This document shows positions 50,779-59,173 of a stretch of 64,000 bases of DNA, piece by piece. The notes below the pieces were generated by a model. That model searched no databases. It worked only from the letters and a program-made list of their open reading frames with translations, and had not been told where the DNA came from. Position 1 is the first letter of the stretch; the number at the start of each line of letters is the position of its first letter. The translations under genes were made by a program, and so were the position numbers. The stretch comes from JBBQER01 sp052148155 (GTDB lineage: Bacteria > Actinomycetota > Acidimicrobiia > IMCC26256 > PALSA-610), in assembly GCA_052148155.1 (NCBI GenBank), contig JBKQIY010000248.1:3125-67124 (forward strand). Direction: 5' to 3'.

Positions 50779-52853
50779 GTCGATCCACCGGCGGGGACGC
50801 CGACGACTGCCGCGCCGCCCGGTGGACCCGACACCGACGTGTCCGAACCGGCGCGGCCCCGGCCGCCGAACCGACTGATGAGGGCTTGGATGCGTTCATA
50901 CGAGCGCCGCTTTTGGAACTCCAAGATCCCCTCGGGATGTTTGGCGTAGGTGAGCGCACCAAGTCCGAAAAGGATCGGTTCAAGTCCGGCCGGTAACGCG
51001 CTCATGTGGTACAGCGGCTGCAGATGGTTGACGATGTACGGAATCCACGTTGGCAGCACGACGTCTTGGAAAAAGACGAATCCGACCGCCGCGTTGATGG
51101 CCCCTTCAACCGAACGGGGACCGAGCGTGACGACAAGAACGATCCAGGCGAGCCCGAATTCCGGCGCGAAGTAGCCGTCGATCTGATTCGACGTCCCCAG
51201 ATGGGTGTAACAGATCAGCAGGCCGCCGCCCAATCCGGCAATCGCGGCCGACAGCGCAAACGCGATGACTCGGGCCCGGGTGCGGTTAATGCCGATCGAC
51301 GCGGCGGCGACCTCACTCCCGCGTACCGCGTCGAGATATCGGCCGGTGGTACCGCCCCGCACCCAGATCACGGCAACGGAAACCAGCGCGAGGATCACCA
51401 GTGTCAGCACCAGGTAGGCCTTGTCGCCCTTGCTGAAGTCGATCGGCCCGAGCAGCGGTCGGGGCACCAGCAGGACCTGCGTGCCGGCACCGACCCAGCC
51501 GAGCTGGAGGATGACCTGATCGAAGAAGAACGCAAACGCGAGCGTCGCGAGCGACAAGAAGATGCCGCCCAATCTGAGCAAAGGGAGCGCTAACAAGGCC
51601 CCCACGACCGCGGCGATGAGCGCCCCGATCACCATCGCACCCAGTACTGGGATGCCCAGTTGCGCCGAGAGTTGCGCCGTCGCGCACGCTCCAACCGCCG
51701 CGAACGAAGCCTGACACAGGGAAATCTGTCCGGCGAACCCGGTGATGACCGTAATCGACAAGAAAATGATTGAAAGCAGCGCGGCGCGTTCGGTGAGGTC
51801 AATCCACGAGCTGTTCGCGTGGAAGAACAGGTAGTAGCCGACGACGGCGAAGAACACGACGGAGGCGCCGCGGGTCGCGCGTGTGAGTCCGGGGGTCCGA
51901 CCCGCAGACGCGGGCGCAGGTGGTGGCGGATCGACGCCGGCGAGCGGGTCGGACGGAGCGCGACGACGAGCGATGATCGGCGAGAGCACGAGGACTGCGA
52001 AGCCAACCACGAACGGCAACGCCGGTTTGAGCGTGCTCGTGATGATGTTGTTCGTTGGCAGATACTGGAACAGCAGCTGCTGACCGACTCCGAGCGCCAG
52101 CCCGCCCGCGTAGGCGAGCGGAATACTGTTCAGTCCACCGATCACCGCGGCCGCGATCGCCGCGATCACAAGAGCCTCGTACGATTGGTAGTCGATCTGG
52201 CCCGCGAAGACCGGCGTGAGTAACACACCCGCGATCCCCGCGATCAGGCTCGAAAGCATCCACGACGCCATGGAAACCCGGTCGGCGTTGACCCCGGCGA
52301 GTTCGGTGAGCCGAGGACTCTCAACGACGGCACGCATACGCAGACCGGTCGCGGTGTAGCGCAACAACAGCGTCAACCCAACGAACACAACCAGTCCGGT
52401 GACCACGATCGCGAGGTCGTCTCGGCTCACGAACACGTTATGGATCGGGCTGAACGTGTGCGAGCCGTTCGGCACGATGCCGACGCCGTCCGACTTGGCG
52501 TTGGTCCCGAACCACAGGTAGATCATCTGGGGCACCGCGACGAACAGCCCGATGACGGAGACGAGCTTGGCGGTTTCAGTCGCGGTGCGCAGGAAGCGGA
52601 ACAGCGCCCGGTCGAGGATGAGCCCGGCCAGGGGCGCCACGACACCGACGGAGAACGCCAGCGCAAGATACAGCGGCCAATGATGGGTGACGTGCGTGTC
52701 GTAGTAGACCGCGGCGACAAAGAAGGCCACCGGCCCGAAGGCGAGGTTGAAAATTCCCGTCGTCCGGTAGGTGAGCACGAGGCCCACCGAGAGCAGCGCG
52801 TACACGCTGCCAAAACTCAGACCGAGGATGATCGCGCCGAGCGCATCGGTCAC
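50775..52853 (-). CDS. Fused LivH-LivM permease of a branched-chain-type ABC transporter
   Basis: 692 residues. Residues about 1-300 are LivH-like (SFGSVYALLSVGLVLTYRTT, then FNLAFGP, later RMRAVVESPRLTELAGVN). A Pro-rich linker (about 305-330) joins a LivM-like half (ITVITGFAGQISLCQASFAA, then GRYLDAVRGSEVAAASIGIN with the ATPase-coupling loop). Usually two genes, here one chain. The C-terminal tail is basic and Gly/Pro-rich. The partner substrate-binding protein gene is 41 bp upstream. Confidence 0.92.
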   Translation of the reverse strand: MTDALGAIILGLSFGSVYALLSVGLVLTYRTTGIFNLAFGPVAFFVAAVYYDTHVTHHWPLYLALAFSVGVVAPLAGLILDRALFRFLRTATETAKLVSVIGLFVAVPQMIYLWFGTNAKSDGVGIVPNGSHTFSPIHNVFVSRDDLAIVVTGLVVFVGLTLLLRYTATGLRMRAVVESPRLTELAGVNADRVSMASWMLSSLIAGIAGVLLTPVFAGQIDYQSYEALVIAAIAAAVIGGLNSIPLAYAGGLALGVGQQLLFQYLPTNNIITSTLKPALPFVVGFAVLVLSPIIARRRAPSDPLAGVDPPPPAPASAGRTPGLTRATRGASVVFFAVVGYYLFFHANSSWIDLTERAALLSIIFLSITVITGFAGQISLCQASFAAVGACATAQLSAQLGIPVLGAMVIGALIAAVVGALLALPLLRLGGIFLSLATLAFAFFFDQVILQLGWVGAGTQVLLVPRPLLGPIDFSKGDKAYLVLTLVILALVSVAVIWVRGGTTGRYLDAVRGSEVAAASIGINRTRARVIAFALSAAIAGLGGGLLICYTHLGTSNQIDGYFAPEFGLAWIVLVVTLGPRSVEGAINAAVGFVFFQDVVLPTWIPYIVNHLQPLYHMSALPAGLEPILFGLGALTYAKHPEGILEFQKRRSYERIQALISRFGGRGRAGSDTSVSGPPGGAAVVGVPAGGST

Positions 52854-52894
52854 GCGTCGTCACTCCATGTCGTGAGTCGGGTAGGTCGGCGTGC

Positions 52895-54277
52895 TCACCC
52901 AGCCGTGGGTGCAAAGCTCATGTAGATCGGCTTCTTGGTCAGCGTGGGCGCGTTCACCCCGCCCGTGAGGCACACCCATGGCTTCCCCACTGGTGTCGCG
53001 ATGGGCACGAACTTCCCGTCGTGGACCCGCACTGTCGCCGAACAGTTGTACTGACTGGCGTACTGCGCGTTCGTTGTCTGGTTCGGACCCTGCGGGTTGT
53101 TGTGCTGTTTCGTCCAGTCGATCGGCACGATCATGCCGTCCGCGTCGAAGTGGGTGTCCTGGTTCAACGCGTCGATCAGTTTCTGCTGAGAGAAGTCGGG
53201 ACCGGCCAGTTTGAGACCGGTGACGAACTCGTCGGCGGCGATCCAACCTTCGGTGCTGAGCTCGTTGACCTCGAGGCCGTCGTTCTTCATCCACTTCATG
53301 AAGAGCTGGATCTCGGGGAGCTGCGGCTGGTATTCGAAGGGTACGAACTGGGGGTCGTCGAAGTCACCTTCGAGGTACTGGGCGTTCTCGGCGATGAATT
53401 GCTGGTCGTACGCGTCCGGAAGTGACTGCACGGCGTTGACGTGTTCTTTGACCAGTTCCTTGCCCAGGATCACCGACTCCTCTTCGTCGATGCACGTGTC
53501 GATCAGCTGCGCGCCGGCTGCTTTGAGCTTGCCGACGTCGGTGCTCAGATCGGCCTGGTGGAACGTCAGCTCGTCGTCGAAGTAGACGACCTTCGCTGCC
53601 GGGTACGTCTCGAAGCTGGCTCGCGTCGCGCTCGCGCATTCTTTCGACGAGGCGGTGCTGCCGTAGCCGAGGATTGCGACTTTGGTGAAGTGGTACTGCT
53701 GGGCGAGGAACGCGTAGCCCTGTCCGATGCAGTCGAAGCACAGTGCGCCGACGGTACCGAAGATGTTCGGATGACCTTCCATTTCGGGGTTGATGTTCCA
53801 GATGAACGTCGGCATCGGCGGGTTCGTGGCGGCAAGGTCGGGGGCGCCAGAGAACAGCGGCGACGCGATGAAGGTCGCGAACGCGTTGTCTTGGGCGAGG
53901 CTAGCTTTGACCTGCTGTTCGTTGTTGAAGAACTGGTCGTCGCGGTTCGCGCCGATGATCAGGTTCCGGCCGTAGATGCCGCCCAGCGAATTGATGTAGC
54001 TGAAGTAGGCCTTGATGCCATCGGCGTACGAGCCGTATTTGCCGCCCAGGATGTTGGTCTTGGAGGTGATGATCGCGACTTTGATCTGTGTGGACGACAC
54101 GCCCTGCACGCCGGTCAGGGCAATATTCTTGTTGAGCTCGGCGCCGGAAACCTCGGTGATGGGAGGCGTACCGGGCTTCGTGGTCGGCGTGGCCGCCGGC
54201 TTCGATGACGTCGAGTTGCCGCACGCCACCGCGAGGAGCGCCAAGACTGCACAGACCGCGGCAATTCGTGAGCGCAT
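52895..54277 (-). CDS. Substrate-binding lipoprotein of the Liv-type ABC transporter
   Basis: 460 residues. Signal peptide with lipobox LAVAC; Cys19 would be lipidated and anchor the protein outside the membrane. A Thr/Pro/Ser-rich tether is followed by a type-I periplasmic-binding fold (IKVAIITSKTNILGG, YINSLGGIYGRNLII, KVAILGYGSTASSKECA). Longer than the average LivK, with several cysteines (for example CFDC, CID) that may form disulfides. First gene of the SBP-LivHM-LivG-LivF operon. GGGGGG precedes the ATG. The operator at 54310-54325 contains a TAGCGT box. Ligand unknown. Confidence 0.92.
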   Translation of the reverse strand: MRSRIAAVCAVLALLAVACGNSTSSKPAATPTTKPGTPPITEVSGAELNKNIALTGVQGVSSTQIKVAIITSKTNILGGKYGSYADGIKAYFSYINSLGGIYGRNLIIGANRDDQFFNNEQQVKASLAQDNAFATFIASPLFSGAPDLAATNPPMPTFIWNINPEMEGHPNIFGTVGALCFDCIGQGYAFLAQQYHFTKVAILGYGSTASSKECASATRASFETYPAAKVVYFDDELTFHQADLSTDVGKLKAAGAQLIDTCIDEEESVILGKELVKEHVNAVQSLPDAYDQQFIAENAQYLEGDFDDPQFVPFEYQPQLPEIQLFMKWMKNDGLEVNELSTEGWIAADEFVTGLKLAGPDFSQQKLIDALNQDTHFDADGMIVPIDWTKQHNNPQGPNQTTNAQYASQYNCSATVRVHDGKFVPIATPVGKPWVCLTGGVNAPTLTKKPIYMSFAPTAG

Positions 54278-54308
54278 GGTGCCCCCCGTCGGAGTTTCGG
54301 CTTGCCCA

Positions 54309-54326
54309 CCTGACGCTAACGTCAGA
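54309..54326 (-). promoter_or_regulatory. TetR-type operator of the Liv-type transporter operon
   Basis: CTGACGCTAACGTCAG (54310-54325) has perfect arms and also a symmetric outer base pair in CTGACG/CGTCAG. On the minus strand the centre holds TAGCGT (54313-54318), a plausible -10 box, so binding would hide the promoter. It is 33 bp from the lipoprotein start. Confidence 0.7.
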
Positions 54327-54411
54327 TTCGACGGCGGACAATAGCGACCACGACCGCATCACGCGCTCCAGGCTGAGCCCGACGTCGCGGCCCGAATATG
54401 GTGAAGGGTCG

Positions 54412-55200
54412 ATGCCGTACACGCTCGTCTTGTTTCACGCACATCCCGACGACGAAGCGATCGCCACGGGCGGCACAATGGCACGCGCCAAGAGCGAGGG
54501 TCATCGTGTCGTGCTCGTCTGCGCAACGCGAGGAGAGCTCGGCGAACATGCTCCGGACTCGCTCGCGCCGGGCGAACAGCTCGTCGACCGACGGGTCGCA
54601 GAACTGCACGCGGCCGCCGAGGTTCTCGGAGTCGATCGCGTCGAGTTCCTCGACTATCTCGACTCGGGAATGGCCGGCGAACCGACGAACGACGCTCCTG
54701 GATCGTTCGCGAGCGCCGACATCGACGAGGCCGCCAATCGTCTCGTTCGGATCCTCGACGACGAACATGCTGACGTCTTGACGGTCTACGACGAGAACGG
54801 CAACTACGGGCACCCTGATCACATCCAGGTGCATCGAGTCGGCGTACGGGCCGCCGACCTCGCCGGCACTCGGCGTGTGTACGAGGCGACCGCCAACCGC
54901 GATCACCTCCAACGGCTGATGCAACTCATGCCCCAAGATCCCGACGCCCCCGAGCGGCCGGCCGATCTCGACACGTTGGGCGTGACCGAAGAACACATCA
55001 CCACGACGGTCGACGTTCGTGCCTTCGTTGATCGCAAGCGGGCCGCGATGATCGCGCACGCAAGTCAGATCCCGGCCGACTCGTTCTTCTTGCAGCTCCC
55101 GCTTGACGCGTTCCGCGAAGCCTTCGGTTGGGAGTGGTTCATCCGACGCGACGGCCCGCGAACGCGACGCGAGACAACACTGTTCGAGGGTCTCGACTAG
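54412..55200 (+). CDS. PIG-L/LmbE-family deacetylase (MshB/Mca-like)
   Basis: 262 residues. AHPDDEAIATGG (10-21) and GHPDHIQVHRVG (about 127-138) supply the zinc-binding His/Asp residues of GlcNAc-type deacetylases, the family of MshB (mycothiol synthesis) and Mca (mycothiol conjugate amidase). Either role would fit an actinobacterium using mycothiol, but which one cannot be told. ATG 54412 has GAAGGG upstream. Divergent from the transporter operon; the CTGAC operator lies 86 bp before this start. Confidence 0.9.
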   Translation: MPYTLVLFHAHPDDEAIATGGTMARAKSEGHRVVLVCATRGELGEHAPDSLAPGEQLVDRRVAELHAAAEVLGVDRVEFLDYLDSGMAGEPTNDAPGSFASADIDEAANRLVRILDDEHADVLTVYDENGNYGHPDHIQVHRVGVRAADLAGTRRVYEATANRDHLQRLMQLMPQDPDAPERPADLDTLGVTEEHITTTVDVRAFVDRKRAAMIAHASQIPADSFFLQLPLDAFREAFGWEWFIRRDGPRTRRETTLFEGLD

Positions 55201-55251
55201 CCCTGTGACCAAACGGGCGGCACCGTCGACGGGCCAGAGCTCGCCGCCGCG

Positions 55252-56790
55252 TCAGTAGGGCCGCACTCGGGTGACGGTGCTGGAGAACGCATTCGTGACC
55301 CAAAGGTCGGAGCCGTCGAACGCGAGCGCTTCCGAGAACGAGTTCAACGGCAGCGCACGGGTCCGAATCGCGGTTGCGGTCTCCGGATCAATCTTCGTCA
55401 TCGCACTCTCGTCAGCGTCGGCGACCCAGACGAACTTTCCGTCGAACGCGATGCCGTACGGACCAGCACCGATCGGCAACGGCACCGTCGCCGTGACGGT
55501 TGCCGACACCGGATTGATCTTCGACACGGTGCTGGCCCCGTAGTCCGAAACCCAGATGCTCTCCCCGTCGTAGACAACACCGTAGGGAGCAGATCCTGCG
55601 GGCAGCGCCACCGTCGCGTCGACAGTTGCCGACAGCGGATCGATCCTCGACACCGAATCAGAGCTGTGGTTCGTGACCCACACGTCGGCACCGTCGAAGG
55701 CGAGATCCCACGGACCGGAACCGTGCGGCAAACTCACGGTACCGGTGAACGCGCCAGTGGCGACATCGAGCCTCGACACCGTATTGGTGGTGTTGTTCGA
55801 AACCCACAAGTTGGTGCCGTCGTAGAGCAATCCAACCGGTCCCGACCCTGGTGGCAGGTCCACAGTTTCTGTGACGTTCGCAGTCAACGGATTGATCCGC
55901 GACAAGGTGCTCGACGTGTTGTTCGCGACCCAGATGTTGGTGCCGTCGAACACCACGCCGATCGGCCCCGAGTTCGACGGCAAGCTGATGCTCGCGGTGA
56001 TGTTCATGTTCGACGCGTCGATACGCGTGACCGTGCTCGCGTTGAAGTCCGCGACCCAGATGTTGGTGCCGTCGTAGGCGACACCGTCGGGTCCCGAGTT
56101 GAACGGCAACGTCGCGGTGGCCGATTTGGCGAGATCCCATCGCAGGGTCGCGATCAATTGAGCCGGTGTCTCCAACCCGATCGAAGGCCCCGGAGGCCCG
56201 GGCGCGCCGTCCACTCCCGGGTCGCCCCGCAACCCTGGTGGGCCGGTTGCGCCGGCCGGGCCGGTCCCTCCGCTCGGACCCTGCGGGCCCGGGATCGCTG
56301 GATCGATCGGCGCGGCGGCGGACACGCCAGGTTTGCCTGGCTTGCCATTGGCGCCTTTCGCGCCGTTCGCTCCGTCGAGCCCTGCTGCGCCGTTTACACC
56401 GCGCAGGGCCATGACCGACCACACCGAGGTCACGGTCGGAGCGACATTCGTGTTCTCCTGGACCGCGATGTACGCAGAGCCGTCAAAACGGACGACGTCG
56501 TTGGCCGAGTAGTCGACGGTCGGGCGCCACAGACCCCGCCATTGCAGGTTCCGCTGCCAGGTCAGCATCGCCTCGTTGAGATGGCAACGCGCCCCGTGCT
56601 GGTAGTCGATGAAACGCAACTCGCCTTTCGAAGAACCGCTCGTCGGATAACACGCGGTGATGGTGGCCGGGGTCGGATGGAACGGGAACGCGGCCCACGC
56701 GACGGTCACGCCAACAGCTGAGCCGGCCACGAGCCCGATCACCAGGAACCCTGGCCACCCCAGCCGCCTCAACACCTCGGCCCCCCGCAC
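55252..56790 (-). CDS. Surface-anchored protein: CBM-like module, collagen-like segment and beta-propeller
   Basis: 512 residues. An N-terminal membrane helix (about 13-34) is followed by a short Cys-containing region (C47, C69) and a CBM5/12-like module at about 85-130 (WRPTVDYSANDVVRFDGSAY). Residues 131-203 are collagen-like Gly-X-Y triplets with one interruption at about 156-166. Residues 231-512 hold seven repeats of about 42 residues (GPxGVxYDGTNIWVAD...STVxRIDP) forming a seven-bladed YncE/Vgb-like propeller. Probably extracellular, binding a polysaccharide or partner cell surface, with the collagen stalk trimerising it (inference). No catalytic residues seen. Minus strand, 68 bp downstream of the channel-like gene. 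Confidence 0.85.
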   Translation of the reverse strand: MRGAEVLRRLGWPGFLVIGLVAGSAVGVTVAWAAFPFHPTPATITACYPTSGSSKGELRFIDYQHGARCHLNEAMLTWQRNLQWRGLWRPTVDYSANDVVRFDGSAYIAVQENTNVAPTVTSVWSVMALRGVNGAAGLDGANGAKGANGKPGKPGVSAAAPIDPAIPGPQGPSGGTGPAGATGPPGLRGDPGVDGAPGPPGPSIGLETPAQLIATLRWDLAKSATATLPFNSGPDGVAYDGTNIWVADFNASTVTRIDASNMNITASISLPSNSGPIGVVFDGTNIWVANNTSSTLSRINPLTANVTETVDLPPGSGPVGLLYDGTNLWVSNNTTNTVSRLDVATGAFTGTVSLPHGSGPWDLAFDGADVWVTNHSSDSVSRIDPLSATVDATVALPAGSAPYGVVYDGESIWVSDYGASTVSKINPVSATVTATVPLPIGAGPYGIAFDGKFVWVADADESAMTKIDPETATAIRTRALPLNSFSEALAFDGSDLWVTNAFSSTVTRVRPY

Positions 56791-56858
56791 ACGCTCGAGA
56801 TCGTCCCGCCCGGAGGGGAATGATATGGCCTATATGGGTCTCGGAGCGAGGGGAGATG

Positions 56859-57971
56859 TCACACCGGGCCGACCGGACCGCCACGCAGCAGACGTCTGGC
56901 CCATCGCTGGCGTCTCAGCGGCGAACGCGGCGAACGGTCCGACGACCACGGCGCGTACGGGGCCATCACCAGGGTGCACAGGGCGAGCAGGACTTGGTCG
57001 TAGTTGACCCGCCAGCCTGCGAAGTCTTGCCAGGCCCGCTCACGGTTGGCGCGGACCGGCAGGCCTTCGCCGGCGAGCCGCTCGTAGATTTCCATGAACT
57101 CCTCGCGGGCCACGCTGATCGGGTCGTCGGGCGACGGGTCGGGATCGTGATCGAAGCCGAAGAAGTCGGCGATCTCCCGCAGCGCAAGGAACCCCGATCG
57201 GATGCACAACCCCGGTTCGGGCGTAAATGGGATGTTCAGGACCGCCAGCCGCAGGGAGGCGGCATCGAGGACCGTGCCCGCGGCCGTGATCCAGGAACGA
57301 TTCGGGTTCGGTGACCGAAAGAACGCCAGCGCGCCGAGCGACGTGTGCGTCTCGGAAAGTTCGCTGAACCACTGCATCCATTCGCTCCAGACCGGATCGA
57401 GGCTGTTCAAGAAACCGGCGCGGTGCGCGAGTTCCAACGTCCTCCACGCGGTCGGAGGCGTTCCCGCCCGCACCGACAGCTGCGTGACCATGGTTTCGCG
57501 GCGCGAGAACGAGCTGTACATCGTGGGCAGGTATGCGATCAGGACTGCGAGCAGTGCGAGCCCGAGCGCCGCTTCAGTGAAGGCGATCAGCGACGTGCCG
57601 AGGCCGTTCGGCCGGTCGAACCCCAGCGTGAACAGCGACGAGCCGCTCGTCGTGAGGGCGTCGCGCCATCCGTGCGGCTGCGCCGCCTGGAAGAAGCACG
57701 CGAACGCGCCGAAGAGGACGACGAGCGCGACGGCAGGGAAGGCAATCAACGCGAGTGGCGCGTACAGAGCCATGACCCGATCGCGTGCCTCGTAGCTGCG
57801 GTTCGGACGGGCAAAGATCCGCAGCGTCCGACGTACCGACCGGAACACCAGGTGCGTGAAGAACACCCCTGCGCCGCGCGGGAGCACGAACGTGCGCAGC
57901 GCGGCGTCGAGCACGACCAAGACCGCGACGACACCGACCGCGACCAGCGCGACATTCGCGGCGATGTGCAT
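56859..57971 (-). CDS. Ion-channel-like membrane protein
   Basis: 370 residues. About four membrane segments (5-25, 70-95, 128-150 and one near 320) with a re-entrant stretch at 104-120 containing TTSGSSLFTLGF, which resembles a K-channel pore helix and filter, with T-L-G-F-D in place of TVGYGD. The cytoplasmic part (about 155-340) is helical and of no recognised family. Could be a two-helix potassium-channel relative with altered selectivity. It follows ArfB by 6 bp, so the two are probably co-transcribed. Confidence 0.65.
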   Translation of the reverse strand: MHIAANVALVAVGVVAVLVVLDAALRTFVLPRGAGVFFTHLVFRSVRRTLRIFARPNRSYEARDRVMALYAPLALIAFPAVALVVLFGAFACFFQAAQPHGWRDALTTSGSSLFTLGFDRPNGLGTSLIAFTEAALGLALLAVLIAYLPTMYSSFSRRETMVTQLSVRAGTPPTAWRTLELAHRAGFLNSLDPVWSEWMQWFSELSETHTSLGALAFFRSPNPNRSWITAAGTVLDAASLRLAVLNIPFTPEPGLCIRSGFLALREIADFFGFDHDPDPSPDDPISVAREEFMEIYERLAGEGLPVRANRERAWQDFAGWRVNYDQVLLALCTLVMAPYAPWSSDRSPRSPLRRQRWARRLLRGGPVGPV

Positions 57972-57977
57972 CGCCGC

Positions 57978-58397
57978 TCAGAACTCGTCGGCGCGTGGGG
58001 CGCGCCGGGTTCGCTTGCGCTCCCCGAGCCGACGCTTGTGTTCGACGCGGGCACGCTTCGCGGCGCGCGACGGGCGCGTCGCGACGCGTGGCGTGTCGAT
58101 ATGCAACGCCAAAGCAAGCCGCGCTTGGAGTCGCTCGAGCGCGAGTTCCCGGTTCTGGAGCTGCGAGCGCCGCTCGGACGCCACAATCCGCACGCGGGGA
58201 CCGATCCGTTCGATCAGGCGGGCACGCTGACGGGGCCCGAGTGACGGCGATGCCTCGATGTCGAAGCGAAGTTCGACGCGCGTGTTCGAGGTGTTGGCGT
58301 GTTGGCCGCCCGGACCGCCCGAGCCGCTGAAGCTCCATTCGAGCTCATCGGGCGCGATCACGCAGGTGCGCGTGACCCGCAGAGGCTGGCCGGGCAC
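57978..58397 (-). CDS. arfB: Peptidyl-tRNA hydrolase ArfB (RF-1 domain, ribosome rescue)
   Basis: 139 residues. The GGQ motif is in SGGPGGQHANTSNTRVELR (about 26-44), followed by a helical domain and a Lys/Arg-rich C-terminal tail (RAAKRARVEHKRRLGERKR) that enters the mRNA channel of stalled ribosomes. This is the full layout of ArfB/ICT1: rescue of ribosomes on non-stop mRNAs. Six bp upstream of the channel-like gene. The divergent PadR gene starts 103 bp away. Confidence 0.93.
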   Translation of the reverse strand: MPGQPLRVTRTCVIAPDELEWSFSGSGGPGGQHANTSNTRVELRFDIEASPSLGPRQRARLIERIGPRVRIVASERRSQLQNRELALERLQARLALALHIDTPRVATRPSRAAKRARVEHKRRLGERKRTRRAPRADEF

Positions 58398-58451
58398 CCC
58401 GCCAGCCTACGCGGCCCCTGGATTCAAGCCGGTTCCTGCTCCGGTACGGTC

Positions 58452-58501
58452 CAGCAGCAATATCTTGATCCGGGTATCCGGTTCAGAGTATTCTGCTGCT
58501 G
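58452..58501 (+). promoter_or_regulatory. PadR-gene promoter flanked by inverted repeats
   Basis: TTGATC (58465-58470) and TATTCT (58489-58494) are separated by 18 bp, a near-ideal vegetative promoter, and GTG follows 6 nt after the -10 box. Arms CAGCAGCAATA (58452-58462) and TATTCTGCTGCTG (58489-58501) are inverted copies (one extra base in the right arm) that bracket the promoter, so autoregulation by PadR is likely. Confidence 0.65.
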
Positions 58502-59136
58502 TGCCTCGTTCCGCCCGTTCGAACCCGCTGGCGCTCGCGGTCCTCGCATGTCTGTACGAGCGTCCGATGCATCCGTACGAGGTCGCCCAGACGCTGCGGA
58601 GTCGAGCCAAGCACGAGAGCATCCGACTCAACTACGGCTCGCTCTACGGCGTCGTTGAGCTACTCGAAAAGCGCGGCTTCGTGTCCGCGCGCGAGACCGT
58701 CCGCGAGGGACGGCGGCCCGAACGCACGATCTACGAGATCACCGCGACCGGGACTCGGGAACTTCACGATTGGCTGTCCGATCTCGTCGCGACGCCGGTC
58801 AAGGAGTATCTACAGTTCGAGGCCGCGCTGTCGCTGCTTCCGGTGCTGCCGCCCGACGTCGCGCTCGAAATCCTCAAGGAGCGGCTCGTCGCACTCGAGC
58901 TCCGCATCGCGCAGACCCAAGGCACGCGGGCCGCGACCGAGGCGGCCGGCCTGCCGCGCCTGTTCGAGATCGAAGGTGCATACGTCGAGGCACTGGACCG
59001 AGCCGAACTCGAGTTCGTCGGCGGCCTCGTCAAAGACATCGAGTCAGGACAGCTTGACGGCCTCGACATGTGGCGAAGCTGGTTCGAGGGAACCGGCGAC
59101 ATGACCTGGCACCCGCCCGACCCGTCGTCGACCTGA
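58501..59136 (+). CDS. PadR-family transcriptional regulator
   Basis: 211 residues from GTG 58501. N-terminal winged HTH typical of PadR: LAVLACLYERPMHPYEVAQT, LNYGSLYGVVELLEKRGFV and the wing RRPERTIYEITATG. The C-terminal half is a long coiled helical domain (PadR subfamily 2-like). Directly upstream of the DrrAB-like exporter genes (37 bp), which it probably represses together with itself. The mRNA is likely leaderless. Confidence 0.92.
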   Translation: MPRSARSNPLALAVLACLYERPMHPYEVAQTLRSRAKHESIRLNYGSLYGVVELLEKRGFVSARETVREGRRPERTIYEITATGTRELHDWLSDLVATPVKEYLQFEAALSLLPVLPPDVALEILKERLVALELRIAQTQGTRAATEAAGLPRLFEIEGAYVEALDRAELEFVGGLVKDIESGQLDGLDMWRSWFEGTGDMTWHPPDPSST

Positions 59137-59173
59137 CGTCGCGACCAACAAGACCGCCGAGCCGGAGGATCTC

